Shown piece by piece: positions 5,941 to 13,727 of a stretch of DNA of 28,253 bases. Source of the stretch: Desulfurococcales archaeon (lineage in GTDB: Archaea; Thermoproteota; Thermoprotei_A; Sulfolobales; Acidilobaceae); NCBI GenBank assembly GCA_027012045.1, contig JALUZI010000094.1:1-28253 (forward strand), in the 5' to 3' direction. Position 1 is the first letter of the stretch. Every line of letters begins with the position of its first letter. Under the pieces are notes generated by a model, which had not been told where the DNA came from, did no database searches, and worked only from the letters and a program-made list of their open reading frames with translations. A program made the position numbers and the translations under genes.

Positions 5941-6939
5941 TTATTTTTCCCTCTCAAAAACGAATCTAGCGAACTCTATTAGAGCGTTCTTGGCTTCACT
6001 GTCGGCGGGTTCTATTTCTTCTATTATCCTGATCGCCTCATCCGAGTATTTCTTCGCTAAGTCTAAAGCATATTTTTTAGCACCAGATTTCTCTATGAGC
6101 TCAGCGGCGGTCTTCAACAGTTCAAGGTTACTTGTTTTCATATCAATTATCCTTTTCAGCTCGGCTGACTCGTCGGGCGGCAGGTTCCTCACCGCGTAGA
6201 GGACTAGGATTGTTTTCTTTGCCCTAGCTAGGTCATTGTAGACTGGTTTGCCGGTTTTAGCAGGGTCACCGTAGACTCCGAGAACATCGTCTTTCAACTG
6301 GAATGAGATACCTACGTTTCTCCCGTAGAGCATCGCGTTTTCCACGGTTTCCTTGTCCAGCGTCACTGCAAGGGCGCCCATACCGGTCGAGGCTTCTATA
6401 AGGGCACCCGTCTTGCGGTATATCATGTCTAAGTAATCGTCTATAGATACCGTCCATGTATCTTCGAAGCTGACGTCAAGCGCCTGTCCCTCAGCTACTA
6501 TCCTAGAAGCCTTTGATAACAAATAGGCGGCAGCCGACCTGTTCTCTGGTGGAACCATACTGTTGTTCAGAGCATTCTCGAATGACAAGGCGAATAAGAG
6601 GTCTCCTGCTATTATAGCCATATTCTCCCCGTAAACCGTGTGGACGGTTTTTACTCCTCTTCTATACTCGTCTTTATCCATTATGTCATCATGCACTAGT
6701 GTGAAGTTATGGAGTAGTTCAACTGAAACTGCGAAAGGCAACGCTTTTCTCTCGCCATCAACGCCTCCAAGCATGCGGGCGTATGTCAGCGTTAGTGAGG
6801 GTCTGACTCTTTTCCCTCCGGCCAGCAATAAGTGTCTTGCGGCGTTGTATAACTGTTCTGGCTTCCCTCTTGTCGCCTTATCTAGTTCCTCATTGATTAT
6901 TGGTACGTACCGTTCTATGAGCTTTCTCATCGCATCCAT
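5941..6939 (-). CDS. Geranylgeranyl diphosphate synthase (polyprenyl synthetase)
   Basis: This is a trans-isoprenyl diphosphate synthase of 332 residues. It shows GGKRVRP (41-47), the first aspartate-rich motif HDDIMD (83-88), KTGALIEAST and the second motif FQLKDDVLG. The residue five positions before the first Asp is Phe79; a Phe at this position sets C20 product length in the Sulfolobus acidocaldarius enzyme, so geranylgeranyl diphosphate is the likely product, used for archaeal glycerol-ether lipids. ATG 6939 overlaps the end of the IPP isomerase gene by 13 bases; ATG 6930 (4th codon) would give a classic ATGA overlap. It directly follows the enzyme that makes its substrates. Confidence 0.93.
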   Translation of the reverse strand: MDAMRKLIERYVPIINEELDKATRGKPEQLYNAARHLLLAGGKRVRPSLTLTYARMLGGVDGERKALPFAVSVELLHNFTLVHDDIMDKDEYRRGVKTVHTVYGENMAIIAGDLLFALSFENALNNSMVPPENRSAAAYLLSKASRIVAEGQALDVSFEDTWTVSIDDYLDMIYRKTGALIEASTGMGALAVTLDKETVENAMLYGRNVGISFQLKDDVLGVYGDPAKTGKPVYNDLARAKKTILVLYAVRNLPPDESAELKRIIDMKTSNLELLKTAAELIEKSGAKKYALDLAKKYSDEAIRIIEEIEPADSEAKNALIEFARFVFEREK

Positions 6940-8084
6940 CCTTCCGGCACCTTGAGGTTATTGTAGCATTTGACCCGGTTATATTCCTGTATATCGAACC
7001 CTGCCAGTGAGAGCATGGAGAGAAGCCTCCTATTCAATATGGCGAAACGCTTGCATCTCAGTTGTTTTACATTGCTTGAACCTGTCAGGAAAAGCCCTAC
7101 TTTAACCTGGTAAATAATATCCTCTATGAATTCTTCCAGACCGCTAATTCCCCCCTTCATCAATACTCTGAGTGCAGGCAAGGCGAACCCGCCTAAATCG
7201 CCACCTATAACTATGGATTTGACTATATCGAGCCCTGTCCTGATGCCTCCGCTCGATATGATGGTTGAGTACGGGGCTACTATTCGCGAGGATATTACAC
7301 TGAAGGCTGTAGGGTTACCCCAGTGGTCGCCGTATCCATCTAGTTTTCCTTTGAACCCCTTTATCCCACGATGCTCGGCTCTGAGAACCTCGACTTTACC
7401 CCAGTTAGTCCCGCCTAGACCTGAGACGTCGAAGTGATTGATCCCTAGATCGTATAAAATGCTTACTATCCGGGGAGAAAGACCTGATCCTGTTTCTTTT
7501 ATAATGACCGGGACAGGCGAGCGGTCTATTATCTCAACTATTTTAGAGATCAACCCACTGTAATCCCTGTCACCTTCGGGTTGGAAGGCTTCTTGGAGAG
7601 GGTTCAAATGAATGGCTATACCGTCAGCATCGATCATCTCTATAGCTCTGATAATCTCTCTGATACCATAACCCTTAACCAGTTGAGGGCCGCCTATGTT
7701 GGCGACTAAGGGTATTGTGGGAGCGTTATCCCTGGCAATACGGAAGGTCCATTCTAATTCTTTGTCTTCAATTGCAGCTCTCTGGCTGCCTAATCCTAGT
7801 GCTATACCATATTTCTCGGCTACGATGGCTAAGTCCCTGTTTATCTCTGCTGTTTTGGGATGCCCCCCTGTCATCCCGGTTATCATTAAAGGCGCGTTAA
7901 TCCTTTTACCTAGGAATTCCGTTGTTGTATCTATTTTGTCGAAGTCTATTTCGGGGAGTGATATGTGTTCAATGAATATATCGTCGAGTAGTGTGGTCGT
8001 CTTCGATTCCACTTGTCTTTCAAGTGTGATTTTTATGTGGTCGAGTTTTCTGTCTTCAGTGGTTAGTTTTATGGCTCTGGACAC
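6927..8084 (-). CDS. fni: Type 2 isopentenyl-diphosphate delta-isomerase (FMN-dependent)
   Basis: This 385-residue TIM-barrel flavoenzyme interconverts IPP and DMAPP. Motifs include RKLDHIKITLERQVESK near the N-terminus, NAPLMITGMTGGH, LGLGSQRAAIED, AIHLNPLQEAFQPEGDRD (with the active-site Gln of NPLQE), IIKETGSGLS, DVSGLGGTNW and SSGGIRTGLDIVKSIVIGGD, all typical of the Fni/Idi2 family. The start is GTG 8084, 24 bases after the kinase gene. The only Shine-Dalgarno-like bases (GGGAGG) abut the start codon, so translation may depend on coupling or a nearby start. It is part of the isoprenoid block with the kinase upstream and GGPP synthase downstream. Confidence 0.95.
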   Translation of the reverse strand: MSRAIKLTTEDRKLDHIKITLERQVESKTTTLLDDIFIEHISLPEIDFDKIDTTTEFLGKRINAPLMITGMTGGHPKTAEINRDLAIVAEKYGIALGLGSQRAAIEDKELEWTFRIARDNAPTIPLVANIGGPQLVKGYGIREIIRAIEMIDADGIAIHLNPLQEAFQPEGDRDYSGLISKIVEIIDRSPVPVIIKETGSGLSPRIVSILYDLGINHFDVSGLGGTNWGKVEVLRAEHRGIKGFKGKLDGYGDHWGNPTAFSVISSRIVAPYSTIISSGGIRTGLDIVKSIVIGGDLGGFALPALRVLMKGGISGLEEFIEDIIYQVKVGLFLTGSSNVKQLRCKRFAILNRRLLSMLSLAGFDIQEYNRVKCYNNLKVPEGWMR

Positions 8085-8108
8085 CTCCCTTTTTATTGAT
8101 TGTTCTGG

Positions 8109-8858
8109 TTATGTTTCTATAAGAGTACCTGGATTCTCTCCTTCTACAAAAACCTTACTTAGATGACTCTCTTTCCTTCCATTGACTATGTAGACTAGCG
8201 TACCGCTCGGCAGGTTTTTGAGTGACTCGATTTTAGCTCTCATACCGCCTGTTACATCTATGTTATTTGATTCGCGGAGGAATGCTAGTTGACTCCTAGG
8301 ATCTCTTAGATTCAGGTGTTTTATAATGGTTTTCTTGTCCATATTTACGTATACCCCGTCTACGTCAGTTAGGAATACTAGTTTACGTAGTCCATATTCT
8401 CTCGCTAGGAAAACCATAAGTGTATCGCCCGATAAGATTTCTATTCCTCCTGTTGAAACAACTGCATCACCGTATAGAACTGGTATCAAACCCTTTTCAA
8501 CGATTCTCTTCAATGTTCCAGTTTCACATTCAAGCTCGTTGTTTTTAATTGAGCATATTGAGTGAGGTGGAAAACTAACTACCGGTAACCCGTAGTCTTG
8601 GAGGCATTTGATTACTTCTCTGTTTAATGTATCCATCACGTAACTTATCAGTGGTAAATCAGTGTAATCTAGGCGTTTCTTTTTTTCCAGGATGCCGTGC
8701 ACAATGTAGTGTCCATAGCTTCCTCCGCCATGTACTATTATTTTAGGCATGTTTTTCCGGAGGTATGAGCCTATTCTACATAGTGAGTCATAATTTATTT
8801 TCATGGCCTTGTCTTTCTCTGTTATAACGCTACCACCTAGCTTTACTATGTATTCCAT
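8109..8858 (-). CDS. ipk: Isopentenyl phosphate kinase
   Basis: An amino-acid-kinase-fold protein of 249 residues, starting MEYIVKLGGSVITEKDKA and carrying VHGGGSYGHYIVHG, whose glycine-rich loop and catalytic His define isopentenyl phosphate kinases. Later come GDTLMVFLAREYG, VFLTDVDGVY, VTGGMRAKIES and LVYIVNGR. It phosphorylates isopentenyl phosphate to IPP in the archaeal mevalonate pathways. The frame runs upstream to 8921, but ATG 8858 lies one base after the stop of the preceding gene and matches the family start, so it is used. The chromosomal order with fni and GGPP synthase supports the function. Confidence 0.93.
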   Translation of the reverse strand: MEYIVKLGGSVITEKDKAMKINYDSLCRIGSYLRKNMPKIIVHGGGSYGHYIVHGILEKKKRLDYTDLPLISYVMDTLNREVIKCLQDYGLPVVSFPPHSICSIKNNELECETGTLKRIVEKGLIPVLYGDAVVSTGGIEILSGDTLMVFLAREYGLRKLVFLTDVDGVYVNMDKKTIIKHLNLRDPRSQLAFLRESNNIDVTGGMRAKIESLKNLPSGTLVYIVNGRKESHLSKVFVEGENPGTLIET

Positions 8859-8859
8859 G

Positions 8860-9669
8860 TTATTCAAAGCATGTCTCCTCCAAGCCTCCGTTGAGGGATT
8901 GTATGTATTTGCACCCGTCAACTGGGGGTTCTAAACCGTAAACTATGTAGCTTACTGCATTATCGATTTTATAGTATGTGGATAGAAGGGAATGTATTTC
9001 CAGTCCTTTGTCTGGCGAGGCTGAAATAATGTTAGAGGCGGAGATAACGGAAACGCCTTCTAGTTTGGCTAGTGCAGACTGTAGCTGGGGGTCGCTTGGT
9101 GGTTCAACAGTGTTTGCATCGTAGTAATTTCTTCTAGCGGCTTTCTTAATACTGGTTTTTCCAAGTATGATGCTTTCGTCGGTACCTCTATACAATATGG
9201 TTCTCCCGGTTATTGATGAGAGTGCAACTGATTCGTATAGAAGTCTAAGCCAGAACGGTTTGCCGGTCCATAAATGGCTTAGAAACTCTATAATTTCATT
9301 TTTAGATGGTTTCAATCCTAGGGCACGGCTTAACAACTTGTAGGCTAAAGCATCCAACACTGCTCCGTAGATGGATATATATGGAATCTTCTCGTCCGGT
9401 ATCGATATTTCGTAGCAGTTCTTCCCAGGTATATCTCCTGCTAAAGATCTGTATAGGCTGACCATTTTCAGTGAGGCTTTACTTATTTCTTGCTCTAAAA
9501 ACGGTGAATTCTGTCCCTCGAGCGATATCTTGAGTAAACCACTATTTTCATCGTCCCGGCATTCTACCTGGTGCACTGAAATATTGTTTTCAAGTGGGAC
9601 AGCTATGTACGGGTTGACCGTTTGCCCCCAGTTTATTCCCAGTAGAGGAATGCTCAACCTTACCTTCAT
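8860..9669 (-). CDS. Degenerate GHMP-kinase-like protein in the mevalonate gene cluster
   Basis: The 269-residue protein starts MKVRLSIPLLGINWGQTV followed by NPYIAVPLENNISV, which aligns by eye with the GHMP-kinase opening (apgKvlLfGEHaVvyG.PaIAvai). The ATP-binding motif normally reading P.GaGLGSSAA is replaced by IPYISIYGAVLDALAYKLL, and the region normally holding the catalytic Asp (sgiDiaastyGG) reads YESVALSSITGRTILYRG, with no Asp. It lies where Crenarchaeota often have mevalonate kinase, between rps2 and ipk. It may be a catalytically dead paralogue, a partner of another kinase, or a very divergent enzyme. The start is ATG 9669, near its own likely promoter. Family call moderate; function unknown. 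Confidence 0.55.
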   Translation of the reverse strand: MKVRLSIPLLGINWGQTVNPYIAVPLENNISVHQVECRDDENSGLLKISLEGQNSPFLEQEISKASLKMVSLYRSLAGDIPGKNCYEISIPDEKIPYISIYGAVLDALAYKLLSRALGLKPSKNEIIEFLSHLWTGKPFWLRLLYESVALSSITGRTILYRGTDESIILGKTSIKKAARRNYYDANTVEPPSDPQLQSALAKLEGVSVISASNIISASPDKGLEIHSLLSTYYKIDNAVSYIVYGLEPPVDGCKYIQSLNGGLEETCFE

Positions 9670-9698
9670 ATCCAGGAATACCCGGATAAATAGGTAGC

Positions 9699-9707
9699 AA
9701 ATAAAAA
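9699..9707 (-). promoter_or_regulatory. Putative TATA box for the isoprenoid block; also T-rich rps2 end
   Basis: The minus strand reads TTTTTATTT in the 62-base spacer between rps2 and the GHMP-like gene. Its centre lies about 26 bases before 9677, giving a leader of roughly 8 bases to ATG 9669. The T-run may also serve as an intrinsic archaeal terminator after rps2. This is the largest gap in the minus-strand run from rps13 to psiE, so the lipid genes may be partly independent of the ribosomal genes. Confidence 0.4.
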
Positions 9708-9731
9708 CTAGGTTAAAGAGTTTGCCTGGAA

Positions 9732-10364
9732 TTACTTCCTAACGGGTCTAACGATGTAATCTTCCCATGAGACATCGAGATCTTGGTCTGGAGATATGAC
9801 TCCCCTGTTTCTGAGTATTTCCCTTGTTAGGATCCAATAGATCAATGCAAGACTCTTTCTACCCTTATTGTTCGCCGGAATAATCAGATCAATATTCTCG
9901 ATACGATTATCAGTGTCCGTTAGAGCTACGATGGGTATTCCGACTTTGAAAGCTTCTTTTATCGCTTGGGCTTCAGCCCTGGGATCTGTGACTAGGACGA
10001 CGTCGGGCTCCATATACCATTCGAGTTTGGGGTTTGTGAAAATGCCGGGTATAACCCTGCCGGTAATAGCTTTGCATCCCACTCTCTCACACATCATTTT
10101 AACAGGTTTCTGCCCGTACTGTCTAACGGCCACGACGGCGATCTTCTCGGGATCGTAGTTCGAGAGGAATCTTGAGGCTATCCTCAATCTTTCATCTATT
10201 TTCCTTATGTCGAGTATGTAGAGACCGTCAGGTCTTATCTTGTATACGAACTGTTCCATGTACTTGGTACATATATGGGTGCCTAGAAACACACCTGCCT
10301 TTCTATATGTGTCCAGTGGAACGAGGAATTCTTCTTGGCTCTTGGTTTGCTCTTGTTCGCTCAT
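9732..10364 (-). CDS. rps2: 30S ribosomal protein S2
   Basis: The 210-residue protein has the S2 landmarks VPLDTYRKAGVFLGTHI, GLYILDIRKIDERLRIA, TGRVIPGIFTNP, EPDVVLVTDPRAEAQAIKEA and GIPIVALTDTDN, matching archaeal S2 of the small subunit. The frame starts at GTG 10373, but ATG 10364 has GGGGTG seven bases upstream and is preferred. It follows the RNA polymerase subunit N gene by about 23 bases. The order rpl13-rps9-rpoN-rps2 is conserved in archaea. Confidence 0.96.
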   Translation of the reverse strand: MSEQEQTKSQEEFLVPLDTYRKAGVFLGTHICTKYMEQFVYKIRPDGLYILDIRKIDERLRIASRFLSNYDPEKIAVVAVRQYGQKPVKMMCERVGCKAITGRVIPGIFTNPKLEWYMEPDVVLVTDPRAEAQAIKEAFKVGIPIVALTDTDNRIENIDLIIPANNKGRKSLALIYWILTREILRNRGVISPDQDLDVSWEDYIVRPVRK

Positions 10365-10387
10365 GACTAACACCCCGCATAACCGGT

Positions 10388-10612
10388 CTAGAATGGTCTC
10401 ACTTTCTTCTTAAAACCTATGTGGGTGTAAACTACGAGTTCCTCGATATAAGCGACTGTCGACAGTAGGGTTCTCCGGCAGCAATACCGTTTTACTCCTA
10501 GGTCATCGAGGACTTTTCCTGGGTCTTCTCCTGCCTCCACCCTCCTCTTAAACTCGGGCCAGAGATGCGCTAATGGAGCTCCGCATGTAAAGCATCTTAC
10601 GGGGGCGAGCAT
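10388..10612 (-). CDS. rpo10: DNA-directed RNA polymerase subunit N (Rpo10)
   Basis: This 74-residue zinc protein has PVRCFTCG (Cys7, Cys10) and GVKRYCCRR (Cys44, Cys45), the invariant zinc-binding pattern of RPB10/RpoN, which anchors the D/L assembly platform of archaeal RNA polymerase. The archaeal family is usually 65-75 residues. ATG 10612 follows a full Shine-Dalgarno site, GGTGATC, and that site contains the TGA stop of rps9 (10619-10621). Neighbours are rps9 upstream and rps2 downstream. Confidence 0.97.
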   Translation of the reverse strand: MLAPVRCFTCGAPLAHLWPEFKRRVEAGEDPGKVLDDLGVKRYCCRRTLLSTVAYIEELVVYTHIGFKKKVRPF

Positions 10613-10618
10613 ATTTGA

Positions 10619-11062
10619 TCACCTATAGCTCTTCTGCCATCTCCTTCTTGCACTGTACCTCATCGGTTTCTTCGGCTCTGTTCTCCTGGGATCACCTACT
10701 AGCATGTGCTTGTCATACTCATTGAAGAATTTCTCTAGAAGCTTTATTTGTTCCTGCATTTGGCTTTCTGTATCCTCTTCTGTAAAGCTTTTCATGTATT
10801 CTATAAGGCCTTTCGCTATGGCCATTCTAACAGCCTCGGCTTGACCCATGTATCCCCCGCCGCGGACTTTGATAATGATATCAACTAAGCCACGTAGTTT
10901 TTTCCCTGCCACTAGGAGGGGTTCAAGCATTTTCAATCTTGCCATCTCTATGGGATATATATCGATAGGAACGCCGTTGACCCATATGCGGCCTTTACCT
11001 GGTTTTATCAGGGCCGTGGCTATGGCCCTTTTCCTTTTACCGGTGACTAGAACCATTCTCAC
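10619..11062 (-). CDS. rps9: 30S ribosomal protein S9
   Basis: The protein starts VLVTGKRKRAIATALIKPG and ends PMRYSARRRWQKSYR; the terminal basic tail with Arg last reaches toward the P-site tRNA in S9. Also present is IIKVRGGGYMGQAEAVRMAIAKGL. It is 147 residues from GTG 11062, which overlaps the rpl13 stop as GTGA, or 145 from ATG 11056. It is co-transcribed with rpl13 in all domains. Confidence 0.96.
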   Translation of the reverse strand: MRMVLVTGKRKRAIATALIKPGKGRIWVNGVPIDIYPIEMARLKMLEPLLVAGKKLRGLVDIIIKVRGGGYMGQAEAVRMAIAKGLIEYMKSFTEEDTESQMQEQIKLLEKFFNEYDKHMLVGDPRRTEPKKPMRYSARRRWQKSYR

Positions 11063-11502
11063 TGCTCAACACCTTTCCATCCCATTTCCTTAGCTATAAC
11101 AGAGAGTTCTACATACTTATTCGTTTTTAGCCTGTCCTTGTATGCATCCTTGAAAACAACCATTTCAGCATTCTTGAATTCATCTGGAACGCCTATATAC
11201 ACTTTCAGCCTGCTCAGAGCCTCTCTTCCCTTCTTATTGTTCTTGGGGAGCATTCCCTTAACAGATGCTTTGAACAGTCTTATGGGGCTTCTAGGCCTTT
11301 TAGGCCTCCACTTATGTGACAAGTGCACCTTTACACCTAGAATTTTCTTATACGAGTCGACGACCATTCTCTTCTCTCCGCTGACTATCACTTTTTCCAC
11401 ATTTACCACTACAACCTCATTTCCTTCTAGGAGCTTTTTCGCTATTATACTAGAGAGACGGCCTAATATATGCCCTTCTCCGTTAACAATTATTTTAGCC
11501 AT
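11059..11502 (-). CDS. rpl13: 50S ribosomal protein L13
   Basis: The protein opens AKIIVNGEGHILGRLSSIIAK and contains VVVVNVEKVIVSGEKR, HKWRPKRPRSPIRLFKASVKGMLPKN and GREALSRLKVYIGVP, which are archaeal L13 signatures. ATG 11502 gives 147 residues; GTG 11511 in the same frame is within the GGGGTGGGTG Shine-Dalgarno region and less likely. The stop overlaps the rps9 start by 4 bases. Confidence 0.96.
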   Translation of the reverse strand: MAKIIVNGEGHILGRLSSIIAKKLLEGNEVVVVNVEKVIVSGEKRMVVDSYKKILGVKVHLSHKWRPKRPRSPIRLFKASVKGMLPKNNKKGREALSRLKVYIGVPDEFKNAEMVVFKDAYKDRLKTNKYVELSVIAKEMGWKGVEQ

Positions 11503-11516
11503 AACACCCACCCCGG

Positions 11517-11882
11517 CTATACTATTAGTTTAACATCAGAAGGCTTAACGCCCTCTTCTAGAAGCTGGTCTATTGTAATATACTTGCTCCCGCTAGCCTC
11601 GATTTTCTCAATTGCCTTCTCCGAGAAGCTGAACGCCGCTATCTTTATTTTCTTGGTGAGGGACCCGCTACCCAGCACTTTTCCTGGAACGATAACTGTA
11701 TCACCGTTCTCGGTGTATCTGTTTATTTTGGACAAGTTTACGGATACCCTTTTGCGCGTCGGCCTCGTCAATAGTTCTGCAACGTCCCTCCATAGGCCCG
11801 ACCCAGTTTTCCTGTATTCGCGCATCAGCTTATCCGCCGTCTTCCTTAAGACTATGTTTGTCGGCCCGGTTCTCTTACTCAT
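11517..11882 (-). CDS. rpl18e: 50S ribosomal protein L18e
   Basis: A 121-residue basic protein beginning SKRTGPTNIVLRKTADKL, with VSVNLSKINRYTENGDTVIVPGKVLGSGSL and a C-terminal ITIDQLLEEGVKPSDVKLI. This matches archaeal L18e, an L15/L18e-fold protein shared with eukaryotes. ATG 11882 overlaps the TGA stop of the polymerase subunit D gene (ATGA), indicating coupled translation. It is followed by rpl13. Confidence 0.96.
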   Translation of the reverse strand: MSKRTGPTNIVLRKTADKLMREYRKTGSGLWRDVAELLTRPTRKRVSVNLSKINRYTENGDTVIVPGKVLGSGSLTKKIKIAAFSFSEKAIEKIEASGSKYITIDQLLEEGVKPSDVKLIV

Positions 11883-12757
11883 GCAACCACACCTCCTAAC
11901 TTCTCCTGTAGCATCTTAACCTTTTTATCTAGCTCGTCAACTGCTAGACTAATTATTTTTCTGGGGTCCAATGCCCCGTGAGACTCAACCACGAGTATAA
12001 GCCTATTCTTATCATACTCTACTTTTAAACCTGTCTGACACACCCTCTCCGCACAATGCTTTAATAAGCTTGTGTTCCCAGTGTCGTACCACACTATTCT
12101 ACTCTTACTTCCCTTCGAAATCGTTTCAGCCAGGTCACTATTATAGTTCCTAATACATTCTAAGCATTCCTCGCTAATGCTTTTCGTATCGTACTTTATA
12201 ACGGGGGTGTATTTGAGGACTACTACGGCTGGAATAAACTTAGCGTGCTCCTTTCCTCTTCCAAGTCTTGCGTACATCTCGACGTCGAGGCTTTGCCCTG
12301 ATGCAAGGATTGTCAACTCTGTTTCCCCATGTACGGGGTAAACATCGGGATCTTCGCTCTCAATGTCTGAGGCTTTCACAGTGACCAAAGCGTCTTCTCC
12401 GTCAGCAGGATTCTCCTTGCGGAGCACCATCCTGACGAAACACTCAGGTTTACGTGTAATAAAGGCATCTACACATGCCATGTCCTCGCCACATTCCAAG
12501 TCTGCCCTGCATTCCTCAGGTGGGAGGTACTTTTCCACTGCTTTGTCGGATTTAATGACTAAAAGCCCCAGTTTATGTGAGAGCATTTCATTAAACAATG
12601 CAGAGTCGTTCCTAGTTATATACACCCACTCTATCGCCATAACCGGAACTTCAGAAAGAATAGCCCTTCTAATAGAGTTAACTAGTTCTAGCGGAAACCC
12701 TTCTACCGCCAATGCAATTCTATTAGAAGAAGATTCGAGGAGTTTGACGTTTCTCAA
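11879..12757 (-). CDS. rpo3: DNA-directed RNA polymerase subunit D (Rpo3)
   Basis: This is the alpha-like subunit that pairs with subunit L in archaeal RNA polymerase. LAVEGFPLELVNSIRRAILSEVPVMAI is the dimerisation core and LGLLVIKSDKAVEKYLPPEECR follows; the C-terminus VVESHGALDPRKIISLAVDEL closes the alpha fold. In the third domain, which carries a ferredoxin-like Fe-S site in Sulfolobus, cysteines are at 198, 201, 235 and 240 (ECLECI, HCAERVC), not in a CxxCxxCxxxC array. GTG 12769 in frame lies inside GGGGTGA; TTG 12757, eight bases after that Shine-Dalgarno site, gives 292 residues and a family-like N-terminus, so it is preferred with moderate certainty. Confidence 0.94.
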   Translation of the reverse strand: MRNVKLLESSSNRIALAVEGFPLELVNSIRRAILSEVPVMAIEWVYITRNDSALFNEMLSHKLGLLVIKSDKAVEKYLPPEECRADLECGEDMACVDAFITRKPECFVRMVLRKENPADGEDALVTVKASDIESEDPDVYPVHGETELTILASGQSLDVEMYARLGRGKEHAKFIPAVVVLKYTPVIKYDTKSISEECLECIRNYNSDLAETISKGSKSRIVWYDTGNTSLLKHCAERVCQTGLKVEYDKNRLILVVESHGALDPRKIISLAVDELDKKVKMLQEKLGGVVA

Positions 12758-12793
12758 AAACCGGTTCACCCCTAAAATATATAGGATAGAAGG

Positions 12794-13195
12794 TCAGACT
12801 CTTCTACCTCTACGGCCTCCTGGTCTACGCGTCGTGTCGTGCGGGATGGGAGTTACGTCTTCTATCCTTCCAATAATAAAGCCTGACCTAGCTAACGCCC
12901 TGATTGCCGCGTGGGCTCCGGGGCCAGGTGTTTTTGGACCGTGACCTCCTACTCCTCGGACTTTTATGTGAATCGCTGTTATGCCTTTCTCTATGGCTTG
13001 TTGGGCCGCTTTCCCCGCAGCTATCATGGCTGCATAGGGGGACGGCTTTTCTCTATCCGCCTTAACTACCATGCCTCCGGAGACCCTTGCAACGGTTTCT
13101 GCTCCCGTTAAATCGGTTATGTGGACGATCGTGTTGTTGAAACTGCTGAATATGTGTGCAACTCCCCACTTAAGCTCTCGGGACTGGAACGACAT
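12794..13195 (-). CDS. rps11: 30S ribosomal protein S11
   Basis: A 133-residue protein with WGVAHIFSSFNNTIVHITDLTGAET, VKADREKPSPYAAMIAAG, IHIKVRGVGGHGPKTPGPGA and the basic tail TPIPHDTTRRPGGRRGRRV, all hallmarks of archaeal S11. Its ATG overlaps the TAA stop of rps4 by one base. The order rps13-rps4-rps11-rpoD is the archaeal alpha-operon order. Confidence 0.97.
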   Translation of the reverse strand: MSFQSRELKWGVAHIFSSFNNTIVHITDLTGAETVARVSGGMVVKADREKPSPYAAMIAAGKAAQQAIEKGITAIHIKVRGVGGHGPKTPGPGAHAAIRALARSGFIIGRIEDVTPIPHDTTRRPGGRRGRRV

Positions 13196-13710
13196 TACTC
13201 TTCAACCTCCTCTTTCCTTAACTGGGCTATGATAGGGCTGCCGGGTGCATAGTCTATTAATTGTTCTTCATCGCGGTTAACGAGGTAGCCGGGGGACGTG
13301 ACTCTTCTCCCGGCTATAGCTATGTGACCATGAACAATGAACTGTCTTGCCTGCTGTATGGTTTTAGCTAGACCCTTCTTGTAAACGAGAGTCTGGAGCC
13401 GGCGTTCAAGAACGTTTTCCGCAGTGAGGCCCAGCACATCGTCGAGCTTGGTGTTCTCTGAGATAAGGCCTAGCCTGGTAAGTCGGGCCAAGAGGTTCTT
13501 TTCCTCTTCTGCCCTAACGGCGTCTGGTAGAGCTAGGAGGCTCCTAGCCTGATGCCTGAATTTCCTGGCCATGGTTTGAGCGATCCATAATTCCCTCTTG
13601 TTCCTAAGCCCGTATCTACCCATGATCTCTAGTTCCCTGGCAAGACGATCCTTGACCCATGGATGTTTAGGTCCTATCCATTTCTTCCTAGGTTTCCTCG
13701 GATCACCCAT
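13195..13710 (-). CDS. rps4: 30S ribosomal protein S4
   Basis: The protein begins GDPRKPRKKWIGPKHPW, and the S4 RNA-binding domain ERRLQTLVYKKGLAKTIQQA-RQFIVHGHIAIAGRRVTSPGYLV is clear. It has 171 residues, usual for the archaeal protein. ATG 13710 lies 17 bases after rps13, and its stop overlaps the rps11 start. S4 nucleates 30S assembly. Confidence 0.97.
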   Translation of the reverse strand: MGDPRKPRKKWIGPKHPWVKDRLARELEIMGRYGLRNKRELWIAQTMARKFRHQARSLLALPDAVRAEEEKNLLARLTRLGLISENTKLDDVLGLTAENVLERRLQTLVYKKGLAKTIQQARQFIVHGHIAIAGRRVTSPGYLVNRDEEQLIDYAPGSPIIAQLRKEEVEE

Positions 13711-13727
13711 TTAGCACACCCCCTCCA

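Noticed and set aside
12363..12944. 193-residue plus-strand frame opposite rpoD and rps11
   Set aside because: It spans two well-supported genes on the other strand and has a low-complexity Ser/Ala/Leu composition typical of antisense reading.
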